A DNA stretch of 64,000 bases. Origin: Pedobacter endophyticus (GTDB lineage: Bacteria; Bacteroidota; Bacteroidia; Sphingobacteriales; Sphingobacteriaceae). The notes under the pieces were generated by a model. The model did no database searches, was not told the origin of the DNA, and saw nothing but the letters and a program-made list of their open reading frames with translations. The first letter of the stretch is position 1, and each line of letters begins with the position of its first letter. The DNA is taken from NCBI RefSeq assembly GCF_015679185.1, contig NZ_CP064939.1, positions 620,001-684,000 of the forward strand. The letters run 5' to 3'. Position numbers and translations under genes: made by a program. Of this stretch, positions 51,589 to 60,181 are shown piece by piece.

Positions 51589-52362
51589 ATGAACGAAAAA
51601 GAATCAAAGTATCAGGCGCCCGCCTTGGATAAGGGACTTGATATATTGGAATATTTATCTGCGCAATCTATCCCATTATCGCAAACTGAGATTGCCATTG
51701 GTATCGAAAAAACGCCAAATGAAATCTATCGCATGCTGATGAGCTTAGAAAGTCGGGGTTATATTTTACGTGATGAGGTTTCGGGAAAATACAGGCTTTC
51801 GCTCAAACTTTTTTACCTTTCGCATAGGCACTCGCCGATGGACGAGCTGCGCAAGGCGGCCCAGTTTCCGTTAGAGGAATTGGCCAATACGGTGCGCCAA
51901 TCGTGCCATTTGAGTATTTTGTACATGAACCAGGTGATGGTTATTATTCACGCCAAAAGCCCGGGGCCGATTGCGCTTTCTATTGAAGAAGGGAATTTAT
52001 TTCCGCTGCCTTTAACGGCATCTGGCAAGGTTTTGTTGGCTTTTATGCCCGAGGGAGAACGTAAAACGACGTTGAAAAACAACAGCATTTATAAAAAATA
52101 CAACAAGGCGCAACAAGAAAATTTTTTAAGTTCGTTAACCGAAATTCAACAAGCAGGTTCGTATTTTAAAAACAGTGATACGGTATCTGGCGTAACCGAT
52201 ATTTCGGTGCCGGTTGGCATTGAAAACAACAGCGGCATTATTGCGTGCTTAACCATTTCGATGTTAAATGCATTGAATGCGGATAAGGCTATTCAAAGCG
52301 AGGTGATTCTTGCTGAGGCCTACAAATGTGTGAAGAAGATAGAGCAAAGGATAGGGGTTTAA
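51589..52362 (+). CDS. IclR-family transcriptional regulator
   Basis: A 257-residue regulator. The N-terminal winged helix (about 8-72) reads ALDKGLDILEYLSAQSIPLS and ends MLMSLESRGYILRDEVSGKYRLS. The effector-binding domain (about 90-250) contains CHLSILYMNQVMVI, FPLPLTASGKVLLAFM and DTVSGVTDISVPVG, but IclR's frequent Cys/Asp signature near the C-terminus is only partly kept. IclR proteins respond to small acids or sugars. Divergent placement next to the GH78 gene makes it the probable regulator of the glycan operon. Confidence 0.92.
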   Translation: MNEKESKYQAPALDKGLDILEYLSAQSIPLSQTEIAIGIEKTPNEIYRMLMSLESRGYILRDEVSGKYRLSLKLFYLSHRHSPMDELRKAAQFPLEELANTVRQSCHLSILYMNQVMVIIHAKSPGPIALSIEEGNLFPLPLTASGKVLLAFMPEGERKTTLKNNSIYKKYNKAQQENFLSSLTEIQQAGSYFKNSDTVSGVTDISVPVGIENNSGIIACLTISMLNALNADKAIQSEVILAEAYKCVKKIEQRIGV

Positions 52363-52370
52363 ATCCCCCA

Positions 52371-52400
52371 AACCCCCAAAGGGGGCTTTTTACTTTTTAT
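52371..52400 (+). terminator. Intrinsic terminator of the IclR gene
   Basis: CCCCCAAAGGGGG followed by CTTTTTACTTTTT, 10 nt after the stop codon. Confidence 0.8.
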
Positions 52401-52412
52401 CGCACATTCTTT

Positions 52413-52630
52413 CCGTTGACTGAAGTCAACGGCAATGAAATGCGTTTCGACCGTCCCCCATGGGTGTCATTCTGAGCGTAGCGAAGAATCTGTCTCCTAA
52501 ATGCTACTTACCCAACGCCTCCTGCTGTCTTATAAAAATAATTCCCGCCCGTTGACTGAAGTCAACGGCAATGAAATGCGTTTCGACCGTCCCCTCGTGG
52601 GTGTCATTCTGAGCGTAGCGAAGACCTGCG
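52413..52630. repeat. Two R4 + R3 compound repeats
   Basis: R4 cores at 52413-52432 and 52549-52568 are each followed by CAATGAAATGCGTTTCGACC and an R3 half (TGTCATTCTGAGCGTAGCGA). The two units are about 136 bp apart and nearly identical over 80 bp. Confidence 0.88.
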
Positions 52631-52787
52631 AAGCAAGCATGAAGACAATTGAAAAACAACAACAATTATGAATAATCCCCAGGCTATGGAATGCTAGCTT
52701 CAATGAAGCACAGGTTGCAAACTTGGCAGCTATGTTGTATGTATTAGGCTAAAAGCTAGGTCCCTCTCAAATCACTAAATCTAATTT

Positions 52788-52853
52788 AACGAACCCTTCC
52801 ACCATGTATAAACGCTAACAACTCACTTTGATCTGTCTCTTTTTATGAGTTGC
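52788..52853 (+). pseudogene. Degenerate copy of the 5' end of the TPR-lipoprotein gene
   Basis: The sequence CCACCATGTATAAACGCTAA and what follows, through TTTTTATGAGTTGCT, matches the leader and first 17 codons of the intact gene at 53748, with scattered substitutions and a stop codon at codon 5. It lies 940 bp upstream of its match, in the same orientation, with the toxin-antitoxin pair in between. The rest of 52631-52890 shows nothing definite. Confidence 0.8.
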
Positions 52854-52890
52854 TTTCCCGGAGAAGTAACATTACACTACCAATAAAAGA

Positions 52891-52922
52891 GTTTCGTTTT
52901 AACGAAACTTTAGTTATCTTTA
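52891..52922 (+). promoter_or_regulatory. Operator palindrome and -7 box of the toxin-antitoxin pair
   Basis: A perfect palindrome GTTTCGTTTTAACGAAAC (52891-52908) is followed by TATCTTTA (52915-52922), a 7/8 match to TAnnTTTG, 20 nt before the toxin ATG. Position and symmetry fit autoregulation by the XRE-type antitoxin. Confidence 0.65.
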
Positions 52923-52941
52923 TAACGTTAACGCCCAATAA

Positions 52942-53286
52942 ATGACTAACCGTTTTGAAATTATATTTTTAGAAGAAGTTCATGCGTTTTTGAAAAGTTT
53001 GGAGATAAAGCATTATAAAAAGATACTTTACAACATTGGTAAGGTACAAATAGAAAATGACCCGGAGCTTTTCAAAAAATTATCTGATGACATCTGGGAA
53101 TTTAGAACCATATATCAAGGGTCGCAGTATCGACTTCTTGTCTTTTGGGATAAAACTTCCACTACAAAAACATTGGTAGTTTCTACACACGGATTTATCA
53201 AAAAACGGAGCGATGTTCCCAAACAGGAAATTCAAAAAGCGGTTCAAAGTAGGGCAAAATATTTTGAGGAAAAATTAAAAAAGTAA
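52942..53286 (+). CDS. higB: HigB/RelE-superfamily toxin (Gp49-like)
   Basis: A 114-residue basic protein of the RelE/HigB fold. Conserved elements are DDIWEFRTIYQGSQYRLLVFWD (strand with the family WE.R.....YR pattern) and STHGFIKKRSDVPKQEIQKA (GF.KK...P..EI..A). Such toxins are ribosome-dependent mRNA endonucleases. The toxin precedes the antitoxin, as in higBA systems, and the two overlap by one base (TAATG). A palindromic operator lies upstream. Confidence 0.88.
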   Translation: MTNRFEIIFLEEVHAFLKSLEIKHYKKILYNIGKVQIENDPELFKKLSDDIWEFRTIYQGSQYRLLVFWDKTSTTKTLVVSTHGFIKKRSDVPKQEIQKAVQSRAKYFEEKLKK

Positions 53287-53597
53287 TGAAAACATACACA
53301 TTTGACGAGATAAAAGACGAACTCATTGGGAAAGTAGGAACAGCAGAACGCGACCTTTTTGAGTATGAGCTCCAAATGGACTTAATTGGCACCGCAATAA
53401 AGCAGACAAGAAAGGAGCGTAATTTGACACAGGAAGAACTGGGCAAACTTGTAGGTGTTCAGAAAGCACAAATTTCACGGCTTGAAAACAATGCCGGCAA
53501 TGTAACTCTGGATACATTGTTGAGAGTTTTTACAGCATTAAAAGCAAAAGTGAAATTTAAGGTTGAGCTTTCCGATATGCAATTCCAGGTAGGATAA
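53286..53597 (+). CDS. higA: XRE-family HTH antitoxin
   Basis: A 103-residue protein. The N-terminal 40 residues are acidic and probably bind the toxin; residues about 42-95 form an XRE helix-turn-helix (IKQTRKERNLTQEELGKLVGVQKAQISRLENNAGNVTLDTLLRVF). It neutralises the toxin and represses the operon through the upstream palindrome. Its ATG overlaps the toxin stop codon, so translation is coupled. Confidence 0.9.
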   Translation: MKTYTFDEIKDELIGKVGTAERDLFEYELQMDLIGTAIKQTRKERNLTQEELGKLVGVQKAQISRLENNAGNVTLDTLLRVFTALKAKVKFKVELSDMQFQVG

Positions 53598-53747
53598 AAA
53601 AGGCATATTACAAGGTCTTTTTAAAAAAGGGCTCAACGGCTTAAATTGGTATTTGAGCAAGGTTCGACAATTCGATCTAACTTTGTGCTATAATAATAAA
53701 GTCGAAATCAACAATTGAATAATCGTTTAATTAACCCACTCTCCACC

Positions 53748-54404
53748 ATGTATAAACTCTTACAACTCACTTTCATTTGTTCCCTTTTTATGAGTTGCTC
53801 CTCAGCTCAAGAGTGTAACGAAGGCATCAACTTGCTTCCCATGTACGGGAATGCGCCTAAATGTGAAGAGCAGATCAAAGCGGACGAAAAGTTCTTTGCT
53901 TTTATTGATTCGAAATTCAAGGATAGAAAAACCGCAGCACTGTCGTCCGTTCAATCGGGTTGGAACTATTTCTACAAAAACGATCTCGAAACCTCAATGA
54001 AACGCTTCAATCAAGCCTGGCTTTTAGACAGTTTAAATGCAGATGTTTACTGGGGTTTTGGTAATTTATTAGGGAGAAAGAATCAATTTGAGGCTTCTAT
54101 TCCCTACTTCGAAAAATCTTTAAAACTTTCACCCAATAACCCCAAAGTTCATGAATCTATGGCAACAAGTTATGGTCAATTATTTGTAGCCACAAAAAAA
54201 ACCACCAACCTCAATAAGGCCATTGAAAGTTTGAAAAAAGCAAATAGCTTAGATAAAAACAATGCCAGAATATTGGCGCAACTCACCACCGCCTATTTTT
54301 ATTTTAATCAAAAAGACAGTGCGAATAAATATTTAAATCTAACGGATAAGATCGATCCAAAGGCTATTAATCCTGAACTTAGAGCATTGCTCAAAAAGAA
54401 ATAA
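53748..54404 (+). CDS. TPR-repeat lipoprotein
   Basis: About 218 residues from the ATG at 53748 (the frame is open from a TTG at 53715, but the ATG gives a normal signal peptide). MYKLLQLTFICSLFMSC is a lipoprotein signal with Cys17 as acceptor. The mature protein has three to four tetratricopeptide repeats (residues about 70-215: WNYFYKNDLETSMKRFNQAWLLDSLNADVYWGFGNLLG and ASIPYFEKSLKLSPNNPKVHESMATSYGQLF). TPR lipoproteins mediate protein contacts at the membrane. A broken copy of its 5' end is found upstream of the toxin gene. Confidence 0.85.
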   Translation: MYKLLQLTFICSLFMSCSSAQECNEGINLLPMYGNAPKCEEQIKADEKFFAFIDSKFKDRKTAALSSVQSGWNYFYKNDLETSMKRFNQAWLLDSLNADVYWGFGNLLGRKNQFEASIPYFEKSLKLSPNNPKVHESMATSYGQLFVATKKTTNLNKAIESLKKANSLDKNNARILAQLTTAYFYFNQKDSANKYLNLTDKIDPKAINPELRALLKKK

Positions 54405-54427
54405 ATGAGGTTTAGAACTGTCTTTGC

Positions 54428-54458
54428 AACCTATAAGGATTTGAAAACCTTATAGGTT
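54428..54458 (+). terminator. Perfect inverted repeat, probable terminator
   Basis: An 11-bp perfect stem AACCTATAAGG/CCTTATAGGTT with a 9-base loop lies 24 nt after the TPR gene stop. The T-tract is weak, so it may also be a dispersed palindrome. Confidence 0.6.
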
Positions 54459-54534
54459 TATAGTTTATTTAGATTTACAAAAAATTAACGTATCTGATAT
54501 TAATATTAAGGCGGTCTTATAAATATTGACTTGT

Positions 54535-54720
54535 CATCCTGAGTTTGTCGAAGGACTTATCTAAGACCTTTAAAGGGCGTTTCGACTACCTGTCCCCACT
54601 TTTCCTATCGTGTGGACACATCTCCAATGCTATTAAGTTAAGCTTGTCAATTGTCAGTCTGAGCGGAGTCGAAGACCCTTTCTATAGGATAAAACGAAAA
54701 ATATCTATCCTTCGACTCCT
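54535..54720. repeat. R6-type repeat pair
   Basis: GTCATCCTGAGTTTGTCGAAG at the left and TTGTCAGTCTGAGCGGAGTCG with ATCCTTCGACTCCTTTG further right belong to the same repeat family as 48423-48511. It occupies most of the 431-bp gene-free gap 54405-54835; nothing else definite is seen there. Confidence 0.6.
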
Positions 54721-54835
54721 TTGTTTTTTCAAAAACTAAACTCTGAGGATGATGACCCGTTTAGACTTCTCGGGAAGCTCAACGTGACGAATCCGTATCT
54801 TGAGTTTCCAGGCAGCCCAATAACGGAAACCGAAC

Positions 54836-57001
54836 CTACCCTGAATATTTCACATTGTATTCTTTACCTTTCTCGATAACGATTTCATAAACACCCGTTG
54901 ATACCACTTTTACAACGGCCCCTTTTAACGATGGTTTCGTTTTGCTTTTGAATCTGAGCTTTCCTGTTCCGACAGCGGATGAAACCTTGATTTCCTTTTT
55001 GCTGCAATACACTACAATATCGCCATTTGCGGTTGGCACTTTTCCTTCCATCCAATCCAAACCGCCTAACATGGGTTCAATGGTGTATGTTGCGTAACCG
55101 GGAGCTGTGGGTTGAACGCCCAAATAATATTTCCCCAACAAATAAATGGGACTTGCACCCCAAGCATGGCAAAGGCTTTTGCCAAACGGGCGACCGTACA
55201 TGGCCAAATGTTCGGTTCCTTGTTTATCGGGATTGTATTCTTCCCAAAAGGAAGTTGCGCCAAGCTTTAACATGCCGCCCCAATAGTTTTTCATTTCTTT
55301 TAATACGTAAGCTTGTTCACCCATGGCGCATAAGGCTTCAAGTTCGTAGAAACGCATGTATGGCGTGGTAATCTTCGCTACTTGATCATTTAAGAGCACA
55401 TTCTTTTTTACAGCCAGCTTTTGTTCAGGGCTGAAATAATCGAAGAAAATACCGAACATATTGGCATATCGGGTTACGTTGTCGGTTTGCTTGCCATCAA
55501 TTCTACTGTGCACCAATGCGTTTTTGTTTTGGTTCCAGTAGAGTTCAAAAATCTTGGTTTTTAGCGCTTTTGCCTGCTTATCGTATTGGGTTGCACCACT
55601 CGCATCGTTTGCAAGTTTAGCGCATAAGGCCATTGTTTCTAAGCTTCGGGCGTACAATAACTGCTCAAAACTCACCTCGCCTTCCTTGCTTAATTTATCA
55701 GCCCAATCTATAAAGATCCAATCGCCGGGCATCCATTCCAACAAGCCGTTTTTGTTCTTACGACCGTCAATATATGTCATTAACGATTGCATTCTAGGGT
55801 AAATATCCTGCACAAATTTTTGGTCGCCAGTAAACTTATAATAATCGTAAATACCTAAAAACCAATAAAAAGAATAATCCATAATGGTGTTGATGTGGGC
55901 CGTTACAGGATCTTTGCCACGTTGAGCGAGCAATGTTCGTTTAACTGTTGGCGCATCGAAGAACGAGTAATAATTCATCAGATAACTTTGATAAGCATCG
56001 CCACTCCAAACCCAGCGGTCGCGTTTAATACCATCGATAAAAAACTCTCGTGTGTTCAGCTGAAAGGTATATTTTGCTACATCGTAAATCTTGTTCAACT
56101 CCGTATCGGATGATTTGAAACTACCCCGTTCGGTAACGGGCGCATACTCGTAAAGCATGGAAACGGAATCAGCCGAAACGCCGTTTTCCGGCTGAAAATT
56201 GACATACCTAAAAGCCTTGGATAAGGGCATAATGGAATCTTTTTTTACTGGAAGATTAATATCCAGATAATCCAAAGTTTCACATTTATCGGTTGATAAA
56301 GCTTCTTCTTTCGATTCGCCGTAGTAAATACTAAAACGTCCTTTACCCTTTAAACCGTGAACTTTGATGAAGCCGAAAGTTTCCTTTCCGAAATCGACAA
56401 CGTGGCCCTTGTTAACTTGCTCTTTTTTTACGGCAAATTGGGCTACAACAGGCAACTTAAACTGCGATGGCAGCTGATTTGGATCGGTTAAATTCCACGA
56501 ACCTGCTGATACGAAAGTAGTTCCCGATTTATCGGAGGTTTTTCCGCTGGCATCAATCCACTCCTTATCTTCAAAAGTGGTTAACCAGCTTTCATCAGAA
56601 ACCACCGTTTTACCTTGAACAAAAATAGCGGGTACATGGGCTTGATTGTACACTTTTAAGCTCAACTTGTGCTTGCCGGCAGGGATTTTGATCGTTTTTG
56701 GAAAACCTGAAATCGCTTGCCCATCAATTTTGACATTATAAGTTCCTTCTACAAAAAGCTTCACTTCTTCCGGTTGGGCGAGGGTAAACTCTTTGTGGAA
56801 ATCGACCAAAACGTAGTGGCTGTCCATTTTCCAAAATACCGGAAAAAAGGAACCACGTTCTGTTCTTCGGTTCTGCATTACATTGCTCATGTAAATGTCG
56901 AAGTCGCCCGGATACCAAATCCATGATGCTTCTTGGGCGAAAACCGGAGCCACCAAACAGCTTAGGATGGTAAGTAAAAGTAATGTTTTTAAATTTTTCA
57001 T
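54836..57001 (-). CDS. GH78 alpha-L-rhamnosidase-like enzyme (second copy)
   Basis: A 721-residue exported protein with signal peptide ending LVAPVFAQ. An N-terminal sandwich (ASWIWYPGDFDIYMSNVMQNR) is followed by a jelly-roll domain and the (alpha/alpha)6 barrel with NTREFFIDGIKRDRWVWSGD near 330, the GH78 signature with probable catalytic acid, and EWMPGDWIFIDWAD near 430. The end is a short beta-sandwich. It is shorter than the copy at 48.5 kb and only distantly related. It probably acts on a different rhamnosyl linkage of the same glycan. Confidence 0.9.
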   Translation of the reverse strand: MKNLKTLLLLTILSCLVAPVFAQEASWIWYPGDFDIYMSNVMQNRRTERGSFFPVFWKMDSHYVLVDFHKEFTLAQPEEVKLFVEGTYNVKIDGQAISGFPKTIKIPAGKHKLSLKVYNQAHVPAIFVQGKTVVSDESWLTTFEDKEWIDASGKTSDKSGTTFVSAGSWNLTDPNQLPSQFKLPVVAQFAVKKEQVNKGHVVDFGKETFGFIKVHGLKGKGRFSIYYGESKEEALSTDKCETLDYLDINLPVKKDSIMPLSKAFRYVNFQPENGVSADSVSMLYEYAPVTERGSFKSSDTELNKIYDVAKYTFQLNTREFFIDGIKRDRWVWSGDAYQSYLMNYYSFFDAPTVKRTLLAQRGKDPVTAHINTIMDYSFYWFLGIYDYYKFTGDQKFVQDIYPRMQSLMTYIDGRKNKNGLLEWMPGDWIFIDWADKLSKEGEVSFEQLLYARSLETMALCAKLANDASGATQYDKQAKALKTKIFELYWNQNKNALVHSRIDGKQTDNVTRYANMFGIFFDYFSPEQKLAVKKNVLLNDQVAKITTPYMRFYELEALCAMGEQAYVLKEMKNYWGGMLKLGATSFWEEYNPDKQGTEHLAMYGRPFGKSLCHAWGASPIYLLGKYYLGVQPTAPGYATYTIEPMLGGLDWMEGKVPTANGDIVVYCSKKEIKVSSAVGTGKLRFKSKTKPSLKGAVVKVVSTGVYEIVIEKGKEYNVKYSG

Positions 57002-57112
57002 ATGTCGGTAATTAGTTCATTTATAATTTGTTAGTTTGCCAGTATCATGTATACTTTTTCCTCTGCTATGTCAGGGTGACAACCGATGCGACATTTATTG
57101 CCACCTTACATC

Positions 57113-57160
57113 AGTCATCGGATGAATACCTAGCCCGTTAGCTATATTCATCCGATGACT
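57113..57160. repeat. Single R5 palindrome
   Basis: AGTCATCGGATGAAT and ATTCATCCGATGACT arms around a centre CCTAGCCCGTTAGCTAT-like sequence; an isolated copy of the unit forming the 33.1-33.5 kb array. Confidence 0.85.
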
Positions 57161-57237
57161 ATTATTGCTTTTTGCTTTAGTCTTTAAACTTTAGACTTTA
57201 CGCTCTTTATCTTCGGACTTCCCGACTTCCGACTCCC

Positions 57238-58833
57238 TCAATGTCCGTTAAAGAAAATATATAATCCAACCATTACAATGGCAAGTGCTATCCACGAAAT
57301 CCATACAGTTCGATCTGGCTTCTCGATGTTGGCCTGGTGTTCTTCATTAATCAAATAAATACTCGGTGTTCTATCCAATACTGAAATCAAAATTGCAATA
57401 ATCAAAAGCCCGGCAAAAATCAAAAAGGAAAGCATCAGGTAATGCGGCCAAAAGGGATATTCGCTTGGCGGCAAAACCCACAGGTAAGTAACGCCGACGC
57501 CCAGGCTCAAAATAGAACCGATTGAAAGCGTGAAGTTTACCGCCTTTCTAGTTGTTCGTTTCCAAAAAACGGTTAACAAGAACACGACGGAAAGTGGCGG
57601 CGCAATGAAGCCTAAAACGGATTGAAAAACATCAAACAGATTTAGTCCTTTAATGTTATCGATGGCCAAAACCACAATGACAGCGAAAATACAGCCTGCA
57701 ACAACGGACCATCTTCCAACTTTAATAATCTCTTTATTGCTAGCCTGCGGATTGATTTTTTTAACGTAAATATCCATCGTAAAAACGGTACTTAAGGAGT
57801 TTAACGATGAGCCGATGGTACCCACCAAAACGGCTATCAAAACCACGATCACCAATCCATTCATGCCCGGCGGAAAAAGGCTCGTAACCATGGTCATGTA
57901 GGCTTCATCGGGATTTTTTAGGTCTGGAAACAACACGTAGCAAAGTATTCCCGTTCCGATAAATAAGGGCAGCGACAGGATTTTTAACCAGCCGATAAAA
58001 CTCACGCCCAGTTGCCCCTGCTTCAGATTTTTAGCGCCTAAAACCGATTGAACCATCGATTGGTCGGTACAGAAAAACGCCACTGCTGCCACGGGATAGC
58101 CCAATAAAATAGCGTACCAAGGATATTTCGGGTCGCTGGCGGGCTGAATCAGGTTCCAAAAATGATGCGGTGTTTTGGCATACAGGGCAGAAATTCCGCC
58201 GACTTTGTTTAAGCCCAACAACATCAGTGAGAGCGAAACGGCAATGAGTAAAATCATTTGGAAAACGTTGACTTTGGCGATGGCCTTTAAGCCGCCAAAA
58301 AATGTAAAAAGCCCCGCAAAGGCTACCAAAACCGTAACCGATTGCCACATGGGGATGCCCAAAATTTGACGAACCAAGAAGCCTCCGGCGAACAAACCTA
58401 ACGATAACCAAGAGATTAGAATTTTAACCAAAGCGTACCAAGCTAGAATATTCTGTGTCGAATCGCCGTATCGGTTGCCCATAAATTCGGGCATGGTACT
58501 CACTTTTGCAGCGAGGTATTTCGGTGCGAAAACGATTGCCAGTAAAAACAAAAAGATGAAAGCATACCAATCGAAGTTTACAGCAACAATGCCCGTGCTG
58601 TAGCCAATACTAGCAAAGGCCAGCAACATGGACGGCCCAACGTTTGTGCCCCACATGTTAAAACCAATGCTCGACCAGTTTAAGGATTTATTGGCCAAAA
58701 ATAAGGTTTCATCTTCGGCCTTTTTATTTTTCTTCGAAAAACTGGCCTGATAGCCGATAATCATCAAGATGATGAGGTAAGCGACTACGATAAGGTAATC
58801 TAAGCTGGTTAAACGCTCTATAATGTTATTCAT
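57238..58833 (-). CDS. Sodium:solute symporter family permease (SGLT type)
   Basis: A 531-residue, about 14-helix transporter. The SSS signature is seen in LDYLIVVAYLIILMIIGYQAS, NWSSIGFNMWGTNVGPSMLLAFA, MPEFMGNRYG, FTFFGGLKAIAKVNVFQMI and VLVGTIGSSLNSLSTVFTMDIY. Members import sugars or sugar acids with sodium. It lies between GH78 and a Gfo/Idh/MocA gene, so it probably brings in rhamnose or a related monosaccharide or oligosaccharide. Confidence 0.93.
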   Translation of the reverse strand: MNNIIERLTSLDYLIVVAYLIILMIIGYQASFSKKNKKAEDETLFLANKSLNWSSIGFNMWGTNVGPSMLLAFASIGYSTGIVAVNFDWYAFIFLFLLAIVFAPKYLAAKVSTMPEFMGNRYGDSTQNILAWYALVKILISWLSLGLFAGGFLVRQILGIPMWQSVTVLVAFAGLFTFFGGLKAIAKVNVFQMILLIAVSLSLMLLGLNKVGGISALYAKTPHHFWNLIQPASDPKYPWYAILLGYPVAAVAFFCTDQSMVQSVLGAKNLKQGQLGVSFIGWLKILSLPLFIGTGILCYVLFPDLKNPDEAYMTMVTSLFPPGMNGLVIVVLIAVLVGTIGSSLNSLSTVFTMDIYVKKINPQASNKEIIKVGRWSVVAGCIFAVIVVLAIDNIKGLNLFDVFQSVLGFIAPPLSVVFLLTVFWKRTTRKAVNFTLSIGSILSLGVGVTYLWVLPPSEYPFWPHYLMLSFLIFAGLLIIAILISVLDRTPSIYLINEEHQANIEKPDRTVWISWIALAIVMVGLYIFFNGH

Positions 58834-58854
58834 TTAGTTTTGGTTTTATCTTTC

Positions 58855-58933
58855 CGTCATTGCGAGGCCGGGCTAGTGCGAGCCGAAGCAATCTGATTTG
58901 TCGAATGAGATTGCTTAGTACCTCGCAATGACG
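58855..58933. repeat. R1 palindromic repeat
   Basis: CGTCATTGCGAGGCCGGGCT to CTCGCAATGACG with AAGCAATCT/AGATTGCTT arms, between the symporter and oxidoreductase genes. Confidence 0.82.
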
Positions 58934-58996
58934 ACTTTTCTTATTTGGTCTTCAGGTTATTTCTTGAGACTTTCCTCACTCCCGACTCCCAACTCT

Positions 58997-60082
58997 CTAC
59001 ATCCCAATCGATTCCCTTGTAATAGCATTCGCTTTCAATATGTCATCAATTTTTACCGGCACGCCAGTTTCCATCGATTTATCCATGGCTTGCAGCAATG
59101 CAACCGTTCCAATTCCTTCTTTCAAATCGGGGTAAGCCGTAAAATTGTTATTGATGCTGTCCGCGAAATAGTCTAGGTAGTTTTGATACTCTCCAGCATG
59201 GTGGCTCTGTCCTTCGAAGCGGAAATAATGCTTTAAAGCCGCATCTCCCCAGGTCACAATTTTTTCCTCGCCAGTCTTATCGGTGATGGCGTAGCGCAGC
59301 TCGTGGTAATCGGCCTGACTTGCGCCTTCCGTTCCGCGTAAAATAACGCTCATTCCACTATCGCGACTTGCAGGCTGCGTTGGCCCAGTATAAGCACCAC
59401 TCACCCTTGCAATTCGACCATCTTTCCCCTTAAAAATGAAGTGCATGGTATCTTGGTTCTTTAACCCAGCCTTTAAACCGTTGCTGCTCAACATGCCGTA
59501 GCCCATTACTTCTTCGATATCGGGCATGTACCAACGGATAAAATCGACCGGATGACTTAAACCGCCATAAAGCCATTTAAACGATTGCTTTAGTGACCAG
59601 CCTTTCTCTAAAAACCAACGATGATCGGCATGGTAATGACTTTCGATGGTGATCAATTCTCCAATTAAGCCTGTATCAAAATCCTTTCGTTGGCGCATAG
59701 CGGGCTCAAAAAAACGTGAGCTTTGTCCTACAAAGATTTTTTTCCTCGATTTCTTCGACAGTTCTAACAACTCATTTGCATGAGCGAGATCATCAATGAA
59801 CGGCTTTGTGCAAACTACGTGTTTACCATGTTCTAAGGCCAGTTTAATGTGTTCAAAATGCAAATGGTCGGGCGTGTAAATCGCTATCATATCGATTTTA
59901 TCACTGGTTAACATATCCTCGTAACGGGTTGTCCAGTTTTCAAAATCGAATTCCAGCGCACGTTCTTTACAAAGCTTTTCGTTGGCATCGCAAATTTGAA
60001 TCAGCCTGAACTTTTTGCTGGCCAGTGAAGCGGAGATGGTGCTCCTGCCCTCTCCTAAACCTAAAATTCCTAATCTTAACAT
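58997..60082 (-). CDS. Gfo/Idh/MocA-family oxidoreductase (second)
   Basis: About 361 residues from the Met at 60082 (MLRLGILGLGEGRST); the frame is open to an ATG at 60118, but that ATG lies inside an R1 repeat. The Rossmann motif GILGLGEGRS, the EKP-type motif VCTKPFIDDLAHANEL near 90 and LYGGLSHPVDFIRWYMPD (catalytic His near 175) are present. It is not closely similar to the paralogue at 34100. In this setting it likely oxidises a deoxy-sugar or sugar acid. Confidence 0.9.
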   Translation of the reverse strand: MLRLGILGLGEGRSTISASLASKKFRLIQICDANEKLCKERALEFDFENWTTRYEDMLTSDKIDMIAIYTPDHLHFEHIKLALEHGKHVVCTKPFIDDLAHANELLELSKKSRKKIFVGQSSRFFEPAMRQRKDFDTGLIGELITIESHYHADHRWFLEKGWSLKQSFKWLYGGLSHPVDFIRWYMPDIEEVMGYGMLSSNGLKAGLKNQDTMHFIFKGKDGRIARVSGAYTGPTQPASRDSGMSVILRGTEGASQADYHELRYAITDKTGEEKIVTWGDAALKHYFRFEGQSHHAGEYQNYLDYFADSINNNFTAYPDLKEGIGTVALLQAMDKSMETGVPVKIDDILKANAITRESIGM

Positions 60083-60112
60083 GTTGTTGTTTTTTTTTCT
60101 ATATTTTCTTGC

Positions 60113-60172
60113 CGTCATTGCGAGGCACGAAGCAATCTTTCTAGTGAGATTGCTTCGTGCCTCGCAATGACG
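60113..60172. repeat. R1 palindromic repeat, perfect 26-bp arms
   Basis: Arms identical over 26 bp to the copy at 25992-26056, with a shorter, unrelated loop of 8 bp. Confidence 0.92.
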
Positions 60173-60181
60173 ATTTTTTTA

